Source: Streptomyces griseorubiginosus (GTDB taxonomy: Bacteria; Actinomycetota; Actinomycetes; Streptomycetales; Streptomycetaceae). Taken from it: 64,000 nt of DNA. The number at the start of each line of letters is the position of its first letter. The first letter of the stretch is position 1. The notes under the pieces are model-generated. The model saw only the letters and a list, made by a program, of their open reading frames with translations, was not told the origin of the DNA and made no database searches. The position numbers were made by a program, and so were the translations under genes. The stretch is taken from the NCBI RefSeq assembly GCF_001514195.1, contig NZ_KQ948737.1, positions 514,012-578,011 on the forward strand, in the 5' to 3' direction. Shown piece by piece: positions 16,880 through 24,761 of the stretch.

Positions 16880-19009
16880 ATGTGGGATGACGCGTTTCCG
16901 AGCTTCCTGATCGGATTGCGGGAAGGACTGGAAGCCGGACTCATCGTCTCCATCCTGGTAGCGACGCTGGTACGGGCCGGTGCCCGCTCCCGGCTTCCGC
17001 AGGTGTGGACCGGCGTCCTCGCGGCGATCGCGCTCGCACTGAGCTTCGGCGCGGTCCTCACCTTCACCGCGGCCTCCCTGTCCGCGACCGCCCAGGAGGC
17101 CTTCGGCGGCACACTCAGCGTGATCGCGGTCGCCTTCGTCACCGCCATGGTCTTCTGGATGCGCCGCTCGGCCCCCAGCCTGTCCGGCGAGATCAAGGAC
17201 AAGGTCACCGGCGCGCTCGGCATGGGCGCGGGCGTCCTGGTGGCCACGAGCTTCCTCGCCGTGGGCCGGGAGGGCCTGGAGACCGCGCTGTTCCTGTGGA
17301 CCACCGCACAGGCGGCCGGGGAGTCCGCGGGCCCCCTGACCGGCGCCGCCATCGGTCTCGTCCTGGCGGCCGCCCTGTGCTGGGGCCTGTACCGGCGGGT
17401 CCTGAGGATCAACCTGAGGAAGTTCTTCACCGCCACCGGCGCCGTACTGATCGTCATCGCCGCCGGTGTGCTCGGCTACGGCCTGCGCGACCTCCAGGAG
17501 GGCGGCGTACTGCCCGGCAGGACGTCGTACGCCTTCGACCTGAGCGGCACCGTCGACGCGGGGGCCTGGTACAGCACCCTCGTCCAGGGCGTGCTCAACC
17601 TGACGCCGACCATGACCGTGCTTCAGGTCCTCGGCTACGGCGGGTACCTCGCCGTGGTGATGACGCTGTTCGTACGGGGGGTGCGCGACACGGCACCGAG
17701 GCGGGTACCGACGGGGGTCCCGACCCGGGTCGGGACCGAGACCGCCGAGAGCGCCGAAGCGACCGACGCGACCGACGCGACCGACGCCAGCGCAGCGACC
17801 GAAGCCGGCGCAGCCGGCCTCCCGGCCGCGCAGCCCACGCCGGCCCCCCGGCGTCGGCCCGCCTGGCTCGTGCCCGTCGCCGTCGTCACCGTTCCCGCCC
17901 TGATCGCCGGTGGCGCGATCGTCCTCGGGCGTCCCAAGCCGGCCGCCGCCGAGACCGTCGCCGTCTCCGACAAGGAGTGCGGCAAGGGCTTCAGCGCGCC
18001 CAAGCCGGGCCGGCAGACCTTCCAGATGCACAACACCGGCGACAAGACGTCCGAGGTGTACCTCGTCGACCCGGCCACCAACGCGGTGTACGGCGAGGTC
18101 GAGGGCCTGGCGCCCGGCACCACCCGGGCACTGGTCGCCACCGTCGCGGGCGGCACGTACGCCTGGCGGTGCGTGCCCAGCAGCGGACCCGCGGTGACCT
18201 CCAAGGCGGTCCGGGTCAGCGGCGGGGGAACCACGCAGGCCGTGGTCCCGGTGTCCGAGCAGGACCTCTCCGGCCCGCTCCGGCAGTACAGGTCGTACGT
18301 CGACAAGGGGCTGGCCACGCTCGTCGGGCAGACCCGCACGCTCGCCGCCGACATCAAGGGCGGGCATCTCGGCAAGGCGCGTGCCGACTGGCTCACCGCG
18401 CACCTGACCTACTCCTCCCTCGGCGCCGCCTACGGCACCTTCGAGGACTTCGACCAGAAGATCAACGGCAGGGCCGACGGTCTGCCGGACGGCGTCCACG
18501 ACAAGGACTTCGCCGGCTTCCACCGCGTCGAGTACGGCCTGTGGCACGGCGAGTCCGCGGCCTCGCTCACCGCCCCGGCCCAGCAGCTCGCCACGGAGGT
18601 CGAGGGACTCCGACAAGCCTTCCCGCACCAGGACTTCGACCCGTCCGACCTGCCGCTGCGCGCCCACGAGATCCTCGAGAACACCCTCCAGTTCGAGCTG
18701 ACCGGCGACACCGACGAGGGCAGCGGCACCAACCTCGCCACCGCCGACGCCAATCTCGCCGGCACCCGCGAGCTGCTCACCGTGCTCCGGCCCCTGCTGA
18801 CCACCCGGGCGCCGCACCTGCTGCCGACCGTCGACGCCGACATCGCCCGCCTTCAGACCCTTCTGGACGCGGCCCGGCACGGGGGCACCTGGACCCCGGT
18901 CGCCCAACTCGGCGCCACCGTGCGGGCCCAGGTGAACGGCGCGACCGGGCAGCTTCTGGAGGACCTCTCCCCGGTGCCCGACCTGCTGGAGATCCGGAAG
19001 TCCGCCTGA
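16880..19009 (+). CDS. efeU: Fused EfeU-EfeO iron uptake protein
   Basis: A 709-residue fusion. Residues 1-270 are an FTR1-type iron permease (EfeU) with seven membrane segments and the two iron-translocation motifs GLREGLEAG and GREGLETAL. A Thr/Asp/Ala repeat linker (about 275-325) and one membrane helix (LVPVAVVTVPALIAGGAIVL) lead to an exported EfeO half: a cupredoxin domain (about 350-450) and a peptidase M75 domain (about 460-709) with the HxxE metal motif RAHEILENTL. EfeU and EfeO are usually separate proteins. The ATG has a GAGG site. The stop overlaps the efeB start by one base (TGATG). Confidence 0.9.
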   Translation: MWDDAFPSFLIGLREGLEAGLIVSILVATLVRAGARSRLPQVWTGVLAAIALALSFGAVLTFTAASLSATAQEAFGGTLSVIAVAFVTAMVFWMRRSAPSLSGEIKDKVTGALGMGAGVLVATSFLAVGREGLETALFLWTTAQAAGESAGPLTGAAIGLVLAAALCWGLYRRVLRINLRKFFTATGAVLIVIAAGVLGYGLRDLQEGGVLPGRTSYAFDLSGTVDAGAWYSTLVQGVLNLTPTMTVLQVLGYGGYLAVVMTLFVRGVRDTAPRRVPTGVPTRVGTETAESAEATDATDATDASAATEAGAAGLPAAQPTPAPRRRPAWLVPVAVVTVPALIAGGAIVLGRPKPAAAETVAVSDKECGKGFSAPKPGRQTFQMHNTGDKTSEVYLVDPATNAVYGEVEGLAPGTTRALVATVAGGTYAWRCVPSSGPAVTSKAVRVSGGGTTQAVVPVSEQDLSGPLRQYRSYVDKGLATLVGQTRTLAADIKGGHLGKARADWLTAHLTYSSLGAAYGTFEDFDQKINGRADGLPDGVHDKDFAGFHRVEYGLWHGESAASLTAPAQQLATEVEGLRQAFPHQDFDPSDLPLRAHEILENTLQFELTGDTDEGSGTNLATADANLAGTRELLTVLRPLLTTRAPHLLPTVDADIARLQTLLDAARHGGTWTPVAQLGATVRAQVNGATGQLLEDLSPVPDLLEIRKSA

Positions 19010-20337
19010 TGAGCACCCGACACGACAACTTTGCACAGAGCGAAGGGAACGCCTCCATGCCGTCCGCCGAATCCCCCGCCCCGCAGGGTGGTTGCCCCGC
19101 CGGTGCCGGCCGCCGTTCCTTCGTGAAGACGGCCCTCGGCGCCGGAGCCGCCGGTGCGGCGCTCGCCGGCGGCGGACTCGCCCTCGCCGGGAGCGGCGGC
19201 ACCGCGCAGGCCGCCGAGCAGACGGAGAACTCCCCCGCGGTCCCCTTCCACGGCGCCCACCAGGCCGGGATCGTCACGCCCGCGCCGGCCGCGGCCACCT
19301 TCGTGTCGTTCGACGTGATCGCCGGCAGCCGTGACGAACTCGCCGACCTGCTGCGCACGATCACCGCCCGGGCCCGTTTCCTCACCTCCGGCGGCACCCC
19401 GGCCGACCTCGGCGTCGGCGCCCCGCCCTCGGACAACGGCATCCTCGGTCCGACCGTCCCCGCCGACGGCCTGACCGTGACGGTCGGTGTCGGCGCGTCC
19501 CTGTTCGACGACCGCTACGGCCTCGCCAAGGCCCGGCCGCGCCGCCTGACCCCGATGCGTACGTTCCCCAACGACAACCTCCGGGCCGCCGAGTGCCACG
19601 GGGACCTGTCGCTCCAGATCTGTGCGGACCGCCAGGACACCGTGCTGCACGCGGTGCGGGACATCGCCAAGCACACCCGTGGGGCCATGCAGATCAAGTG
19701 GCGCATCGACGGTTTCCAGAACGCGCCCCGGCCCACCGGCGCCCAGCGCAATCTGCTCGGCTTCAAGGACGGGATCGCCAATCCGGACGTCCACTCGGCC
19801 CGTGAGACCAACCGGCTCGTCTGGGTCGGCGACGGTGACGGGGAGCCCGCCTGGGCGTCGGGCGGCAGCTACCAGGTGATCCGGATCATCCGCATGCTGG
19901 TGGAGTTCTGGGACCGGGTCTCGCTCAGCGAGCAGGAGCTGATGTTCGGCCGGCGCAAGGACACCGGCGCCCCGCTGGACGGCGCCAAGGAGACCGACAT
20001 CCCGAACTACGCCAAGGATCCCAAGGGCGAGGCGATCCCGCTCGACGCGCACATCCGGCTCGCGAATCCCCGTACCGCCCGCACGGACGGCTCCCGCATC
20101 CTGCGGCGCGGCTACAACTACGACCGTGGGATCGACTCCGTCGGCAACCTCGACATGGGGCTGGTGTTCTGCTGCTACCAGCAGGACGTGCAGCGGCAGT
20201 TCGAGGCCACGCAGACCCGGCTGATCGACGAGCCGCTCGTCGACTACATCTCCCCCACCGGCGGGGGCTACTTCTTCGCCCTGCCTGGTGTGCGGGACGC
20301 GAAGGACTGGCTGGGCCGCGGACTGCTCGCGACCTGA
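19009..20337 (+). CDS. efeB: EfeB: Tat-exported DyP-type heme peroxidase
   Basis: A 442-residue peroxidase that completes the EfeUOB iron system; it is proposed to handle heme or oxidise ferrous iron outside the membrane. The Tat signal is RRSFVKTALGAGAAG. DyP features are the GFKDG motif (LLGFKDGIANP), the proximal His in DAHIRLANP and the distal Arg in SRILRRGYNYDRG. I start at the ATG that overlaps the upstream stop by one base. A second ATG 16 codons later (MPSAESPAPQ) has a better ribosome site, AAGGGA at 8 bases, and may be the true start. Confidence 0.92.
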   Translation: MSTRHDNFAQSEGNASMPSAESPAPQGGCPAGAGRRSFVKTALGAGAAGAALAGGGLALAGSGGTAQAAEQTENSPAVPFHGAHQAGIVTPAPAAATFVSFDVIAGSRDELADLLRTITARARFLTSGGTPADLGVGAPPSDNGILGPTVPADGLTVTVGVGASLFDDRYGLAKARPRRLTPMRTFPNDNLRAAECHGDLSLQICADRQDTVLHAVRDIAKHTRGAMQIKWRIDGFQNAPRPTGAQRNLLGFKDGIANPDVHSARETNRLVWVGDGDGEPAWASGGSYQVIRIIRMLVEFWDRVSLSEQELMFGRRKDTGAPLDGAKETDIPNYAKDPKGEAIPLDAHIRLANPRTARTDGSRILRRGYNYDRGIDSVGNLDMGLVFCCYQQDVQRQFEATQTRLIDEPLVDYISPTGGGYFFALPGVRDAKDWLGRGLLAT

Positions 20338-20362
20338 ACCGGCGCGTTCCGGCCGGCCGGTC

Positions 20363-20770
20363 TCAGTCGAGTCGGCCGGAGGCGTGCAGCGCGTCGAACA
20401 CCAGCTGGTCCACAGCCGAGACCCGCGCACGGTCGCCGTAGCCGAACCAGTCCGACTCGGCGACCTCCCGGGAGGGAAGCAGCGGGCCGGCGTGCTCGGC
20501 GGTGTAGCAGATCATCCGGAACTCGGGCCTACCGTCATGCTCCCTGAGCGTCTCGAAGGTGCCCACGTGCGTCATGGTGGCGGGATCGACCTGGGACCGG
20601 AGTTCCTCCTCGATCTCGCGCACCAGGGTCTCTGCGTCGGACTCCCCCGGCTCCCGCTTCCCACCGGGGAAGTAGAAGAGGTCCACCCCGTGGTTGCGCG
20701 TCACGAGCACCCGCCCGTCCCGCACCAGGACCCAGGCCACCTTCTCCGGAACGACGTCTTTGTCTCGCAC
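20363..20770 (-). CDS. Nudix hydrolase
   Basis: A 135-residue protein with a complete Nudix box (GGKREPGESDAETLVREIEE plus ELRSQV) that coordinates metal for hydrolysis of a nucleoside diphosphate-linked compound. The preceding strand VAWVLVRDGRVLVTRN and the WFGYGDRARVSAVDQLV end are typical of small actinobacterial members. Substrate unknown. It is convergent with efeB. Confidence 0.9.
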   Translation of the reverse strand: MRDKDVVPEKVAWVLVRDGRVLVTRNHGVDLFYFPGGKREPGESDAETLVREIEEELRSQVDPATMTHVGTFETLREHDGRPEFRMICYTAEHAGPLLPSREVAESDWFGYGDRARVSAVDQLVFDALHASGRLD

Positions 20771-21015
20771 GCCCGGAAACTACCCCACCCTCCGGCCAGG
20801 TAATTGCGGTGCGGCGGGAGCAGACGTGCCACAGACTTCCCGGGTGATCGTCTACGCGGAGCGCGACCTGCTCGGCTTCCTTCGTCTCGTCACCGCTCGG
20901 GCCGCCCTGTGCCTGGGCGATCACGCCACCCCTGTCACCGCCGCCCTGTGCCGTGCTCTGGACCTGCCGGTACCGGGGACTTCGGCCCTCAGGTCTTGAA
21001 GCGAACACACAAGGA

Positions 21016-21405
21016 ATGCAAGGGAGCCCGATCGCCGTGGGTGTCTTCGTAGGGGTCAGAGGCTGGCTGGAGTGTGATGACGAGCAGCTCGCCCAGGTCA
21101 AGGAGATCGTTCAGGGGGACGATCCGGAGGAGACGTACAGCGGGGGCTGGGCCTTTCCTCCCCGGCAGTACAACTACGTCAACTGGGTCTTCTTCGGTGC
21201 CCATATGCGGGCCCAGTCCCTCGACTGGTTCCTGGAACGACTGCGGAGCGTGGCCCGGATCCCGGCCTCGGACGACGACAACGACCTGGTCACCGGCCTC
21301 TTCCTCGTCAGTCACGAGGTCGACGGCATGAGCGAGTGGCAGGTCCGCGACGGGACGGTCAGGATCCGGGCTGCCGGCCAGGAATATCGATACCTCGATG
21401 AATAG
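21016..21405 (+). CDS. Small hypothetical protein
   Basis: A 129-residue soluble protein without signal peptide or membrane helix. ATG (MQGSPIAVG) directly abuts AAGGA; a GTG 7 codons on (VGVFVGVRGWLECDDEQL) has AGGGA about 11 bases upstream and is as likely. The order of features, a short RGWLECDDEQ strand and helix, an NYVNWVFFGAHMR segment and a closing strand pair, is reminiscent of small immunity-type folds such as Imm7, but I see no toxin gene nearby. I do not recognise the family. Confidence 0.6.
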   Translation: MQGSPIAVGVFVGVRGWLECDDEQLAQVKEIVQGDDPEETYSGGWAFPPRQYNYVNWVFFGAHMRAQSLDWFLERLRSVARIPASDDDNDLVTGLFLVSHEVDGMSEWQVRDGTVRIRAAGQEYRYLDE

Positions 21406-21433
21406 ACGAAGGTGGGTGCCGGCACCCGGCCGG

Positions 21434-22705
21434 TCAACTCCCCCCGACAGCGCAGCTGGTGCCGTTGAGGGTGAAGGACGTCGGCGCCGCCGTGACCCCG
21501 GTGTGGGTGGCCTGGAAGCCGATGGTGGTCGAGGCGCCGGGTGCGATGACGGCGTTGTGGGCGAGGTTTCTGGCTGTCACCTGTCCGGAGGTGGGTGAGT
21601 AGTCCGCGTTCCAGCCGGAGGTGATGACCTGGCCGGCCGGCAGGGTGAAGAGGAGTGACCAGCCGTCGACGGCCGTGGGCCCGGTGTTGGTGATGGTGAT
21701 GTTCGAGGTCAGGCCGTTGTTCCACGCGCTGACGGTGTCGGTGACGCGGCAGCCGGCGGTTCCCGGCGGCGGCGGTTCGGAGCTCTGGAACTGGGTGAAG
21801 AACTTCCACACCTCGCCCGGCACCCAGGTCCTGCCGCTGTCGCCCGGAGCCCCGTCCTGCGGGGCGGCGATGTGGCCCTCGTCGAAGGCGGCCCAGGCGA
21901 CCGGGTGCCCGGCCGAGCAGCCCGCGTAGGTGGTGACCCGGTGGGTGAGGCTGCCCTGGGCGGGTTCGGGCGGGTTCTGCGGGGTGCAGCCGTTGTTCCT
22001 GACGAACCGGTCGCGCAGGGTCCGCCCGCCCGCGATGCCGAGGACGTTGTCCCTGAGCCCGTGCACGCCGAGGTAGGCGATGGGCTGGGTGCCGCCGTCA
22101 CATCCGCTCAGCTGTCCACCGCTCTGCACCGCGACCGCCCGGAAGACCGTCGCACGCGCACACGCGAGGGCGTACGACATGGCGGCGCCGTAGCTGAAGC
22201 CGAGCGCGAAGCGCTGGGTGGTGTCGACGCACAGGTCGGACTCGATGCGGCGGATCATGTCGTCGACGAAAGCGACGTCCTCGCCGCCTGAGTTGGCCCA
22301 GCCGTTGTTGAGGCCCTGGGGTGCGACGAAGATCGTGCTGTTGCCGGCCAGTCGCTGGAGGCCGTAGTAGGCCCAGGTTCCCGTCTCTACCGTGCGGCCC
22401 GTGGCGACGTCCGTGGAGGTGCCGCCGAGCCAGTGGAATCCGAAGACCAGCCGGTAGGCGTGGTCGCGGTCGTAGCCGTCCGGGATCTTCAGGATGAAGG
22501 TGCGGTTCTTGCCGCCGCTCTGGATCGTGTAGGTACCGCTCGTCAGGGTGGGGGTCTTGCCGCAGCCGGGGCTCGCGGCGGCGGCGACGGCGGCTGCCGG
22601 CCGGGCGCTGGTGTCCTGGCCACGGCCCAGTGCCGTGCCGGCGAGGCTCAGGACGACCAGCACGGCGACCATGGCGGGCCATAACAGGGTTCTTGACCTG
22701 GGCAT
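21434..22705 (-). CDS. Secreted feruloyl-esterase/PHB depolymerase-like esterase with CBM2
   Basis: A 423-residue secreted modular enzyme. The signal peptide covers about residues 1-40. The Esterase_phd-type alpha/beta hydrolase (about 45-300) has YRLVFGFHWLGG for the oxyanion region, the nucleophile elbow GFSYGAAMSYALACA at about residue 170 and a catalytic-His candidate in AAFDEGHIAAP. Residues 320-423 are a family 2 carbohydrate-binding module (GCRVTDTVSAWNNGLTSNIT; DGWSLLFTLPAGQVITSGWN) whose exposed Trp residues bind cellulose or xylan. With hemicellulases next door, release of ferulic acid or acetyl groups is the best guess. It starts 54 bp after the GH27 gene. Confidence 0.88.
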   Translation of the reverse strand: MPRSRTLLWPAMVAVLVVLSLAGTALGRGQDTSARPAAAVAAAASPGCGKTPTLTSGTYTIQSGGKNRTFILKIPDGYDRDHAYRLVFGFHWLGGTSTDVATGRTVETGTWAYYGLQRLAGNSTIFVAPQGLNNGWANSGGEDVAFVDDMIRRIESDLCVDTTQRFALGFSYGAAMSYALACARATVFRAVAVQSGGQLSGCDGGTQPIAYLGVHGLRDNVLGIAGGRTLRDRFVRNNGCTPQNPPEPAQGSLTHRVTTYAGCSAGHPVAWAAFDEGHIAAPQDGAPGDSGRTWVPGEVWKFFTQFQSSEPPPPGTAGCRVTDTVSAWNNGLTSNITITNTGPTAVDGWSLLFTLPAGQVITSGWNADYSPTSGQVTARNLAHNAVIAPGASTTIGFQATHTGVTAAPTSFTLNGTSCAVGGS

Positions 22706-22759
22706 CGAGCATCTGCCTTTCCGGTCAGGGGTGTTGGGGGTCGGCGTCCGCGAAACGGC

Positions 22760-24409
22760 TCAGACACGGCTCCACTTCTGGCCGGCCTGCCCGTTGCAGG
22801 TCCGCAGGAGGAGCGCGGTGCCGTTGGCGGTGCCCGAGCCGCTGGTGTCGAGGCACAGGCCGGCGGCGTTGACGTTGCGGATCGTGCCGTCGGAACCGAC
22901 GGTCCATTTCTGGTTGTTCTGGCCGTTGCAGGTCCAGATGATGACCCGGGTGCCGTCGGTGGTGCCCTGGTTGTAGGCGTCCAGGCACTTGTCGCCGTAG
23001 ACGCGGATCTCGCCGCCGGCCCAGGTGGTCCACAGCTGGTTGGCGGCGGTGTGGCAGTCCCAGAGCAGCACCGTGGCCCCGGCCGCGGTGGAGGCGTTGT
23101 CCACGTCGGCGCAGCGGCCGGAGGCGTTGCCGCGCAGTCGGGCGGTGGTGGCGGCCACCTGGCTGCCGCCGCTCACCCGGAAGGCGGCCACGCCGTGGGC
23201 GGGCACGCTCGCCGAGATCTGCCCGGAGCTGCTGGAGGTGCCGCCGGTCCACAGGTCAGTCAGGGTGAACGGGCCGCCCGACAGCCCGACTTGGGCGGCC
23301 GTGGTGGAGATGGTGGCAGTTGCGCCGCCCCGGTTGAACAGGCCCACCGCGACGGAGCCGTCGGAGAGGGGCTTGGCGAAGATCTCGACGTTGCCGTCGT
23401 CACGCACCCTGCGTCCGCCGGCGCCCAGCGGATCCTGGTTCACCGCCAGCAGCCGCGGGTTGCGCAGGATCGCGCTCACGTCGGCGGACATGGTGCGGAT
23501 GTCGTTGCCGGCCATGAGCGGTGCGGCCATCAGTGCCCACAGGGCGAAGTGCGCGCGGGACTCCGTCAGGGACAGGCCGGGGCGGCCCACCACCAGCATG
23601 TCGGGGTCGTTCCAGTGTCCCGGGCCGGACTGCGCCGCCAGCGGGGCGGTGACGTCCAGGACGTTGCCGACGCCCATGGGGTAGCTGTTGGTGTTGCCGT
23701 TCTGCCAGATGTCGAGCAGGTCCTCCGTCGTCCGCCACAGGTCGGCGACCTCGCCCCAGTTGTAGGTGGCGCCGGTGATGGCGTGGAAGCTGTTGGGGTT
23801 GATGCTGTAGACGATCGGCCGTCCGGTGGCCCGCAGGGCGTCGCGCATCACCGTGAACCGGGCGACCTGTTCGTCGCGGGTACCGCTGGAGGAGCACCAG
23901 TCGTACTTGAGGTAGTCGACGCCCCACGAGGCGAACGTGGCGGCGTCCTGGGCCTCGTGGCCCTGGCTGCCCGTCGACCCGGGATAGGCGCCGGTGCCCT
24001 GCGCGCAGGTGCGCTCGCCCGGCACCTCGTAGATGCCGAACTTCAGGCCCTTGCCGTGGATGTAGTCGCCGAGCGCCTTCATGCCGCCGGGGAACTTGGT
24101 CGGGTTGGCCCGCAGGTTGCCCGAGGCGTCGCGCTGCGGGTCGAACCAGCAGTCGTCGACGACGACGTACCGGTAGCCGGCGTCCCGCATGCCCGAGGAC
24201 ACCATCGCGTCGGCGGCCTGGCGGACCTGCGCCTCGGTGATCCCGCAGCCGAAGCTGTTCCAGCTGTTCCAGCCCAGGGGCGGGGTGAGGGCGGGGCTGC
24301 CGGGGGCGGCCGTGGCGGTGGAGGGGGCGGTGACCGTCGAGGACGCGGCGAAGGCCAGCGTGACGGCGGCCAGGACACGGAGCAGTCGTCCACGTGATCG
24401 TCGGGGCAC
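22760..24409 (-). CDS. Secreted GH27 alpha-galactosidase/beta-L-arabinopyranosidase with CBM13
   Basis: A 549-residue secreted enzyme. I start at GTG (VPRRSRGRLLRV) because AAAGGAGA lies 5 bases upstream and the signal peptide follows at once. The GH27 barrel opens TPPLGWNSWNSFGC. The nucleophile Asp is in YLKYDWCSS and the acid/base Asp in GHWNDPDM. The C-terminal 130 residues are a ricin-type CBM13 with QxW repeats (NQLWTTW, NQKWTVG, GQKWSRV). Both Asp residues of the substrate-binding DDCW motif are kept, which favours alpha-galactosidase, but Streptomyces GH27-CBM13 proteins also include beta-L-arabinopyranosidases. It heads a two-gene unit with the esterase. Confidence 0.9.
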   Translation of the reverse strand: MPRRSRGRLLRVLAAVTLAFAASSTVTAPSTATAAPGSPALTPPLGWNSWNSFGCGITEAQVRQAADAMVSSGMRDAGYRYVVVDDCWFDPQRDASGNLRANPTKFPGGMKALGDYIHGKGLKFGIYEVPGERTCAQGTGAYPGSTGSQGHEAQDAATFASWGVDYLKYDWCSSSGTRDEQVARFTVMRDALRATGRPIVYSINPNSFHAITGATYNWGEVADLWRTTEDLLDIWQNGNTNSYPMGVGNVLDVTAPLAAQSGPGHWNDPDMLVVGRPGLSLTESRAHFALWALMAAPLMAGNDIRTMSADVSAILRNPRLLAVNQDPLGAGGRRVRDDGNVEIFAKPLSDGSVAVGLFNRGGATATISTTAAQVGLSGGPFTLTDLWTGGTSSSSGQISASVPAHGVAAFRVSGGSQVAATTARLRGNASGRCADVDNASTAAGATVLLWDCHTAANQLWTTWAGGEIRVYGDKCLDAYNQGTTDGTRVIIWTCNGQNNQKWTVGSDGTIRNVNAAGLCLDTSGSGTANGTALLLRTCNGQAGQKWSRV

Positions 24410-24491
24410 CGTGCTCTCCTTTCGCGGGCAGACAGCGGATGACCCGTGCACGGGTCCGGGCAGTGCGATGGCGGGGACCTCCGTCGGCGGT

Positions 24492-24503
24492 TCGAAATTT
24501 CGA
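24492..24503. promoter_or_regulatory. 12-bp palindrome in the GH27 leader
   Basis: TCGAAATTTCGA is a perfect palindrome about 30 bp downstream of the predicted -10 box of the GH27 promoter, where a bound repressor would block elongation. A related imperfect CGAAAACTTTCG occurs at 24602-24613. GAAA/TTTC palindromes are known in front of Streptomyces xylanase genes. Confidence 0.5.
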
Positions 24504-24530
24504 TCGGATTCCGGATGGTCAGCCGTACGG

Positions 24531-24558
24531 ATGTTAGAGATCGAGCTGGACATGTCAA
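24531..24558 (-). promoter_or_regulatory. Predicted vegetative promoter of the GH27 gene
   Basis: Read on the minus strand: TTGACA (24558-24553), a 16-base spacer and TAACAT (24536-24531). The -35 box is a perfect match to the main sigma factor consensus. Confidence 0.6.
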
Positions 24559-24641
24559 CAGCTTCGGAAGAGACGAACTCGATCCGAAGGCGGCGAATCT
24601 CCGAAAACTTTCGCCCTGAACAACGAATCATGCGAGGGGTA

Positions 24642-24669
24642 TTGACGGGATGTGTCGGCCCCTTAACAT
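24642..24669 (+). promoter_or_regulatory. Predicted vegetative promoter of the GH43 gene
   Basis: TTGACG (24642-24647), 16-base spacer, TAACAT (24664-24669). The -10 hexamer and spacer length are the same as in the divergent GH27 promoter. The GH43 start codon is 92 bp downstream. Confidence 0.55.
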
Positions 24670-24761
24670 CCTGGTTGCTCACCACGCCAGTCGGTGTTCG
24701 CACTCTCGAACGAGCAGGATCAGCCCACCCCCACCGCGCTCCCTCGCAGAGAGAACGACAC

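Larger units (their letters stand above)
24410..24761. other. Divergent regulatory region GH27 / GH43
   Basis: A 352-bp gene-free gap that is clearly more AT-rich than its surroundings. It holds two divergent promoters, a perfect palindrome with a second imperfect copy, and an inverted repeat CTTCGG...CCGAAG (24562-24589). I see no open frame with a ribosome site in it. Confidence 0.6.

Noticed and set aside
20844..20999. 51-codon GTG frame (VIVYAERDLLGFLRL...) between the Nudix and hypothetical genes
   Set aside because: Codon pattern is acceptable but there is no clear ribosome site and no recognisable family; it may be a remnant, so it was not listed as a gene. The 245-bp gap otherwise shows nothing.
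24189..24761. Long N-terminal extension of the GH43 frame
   Set aside because: It overlaps the divergent GH27 signal peptide and the whole promoter region; the Tat-like signal starts at the 24762-24789 ATGs.
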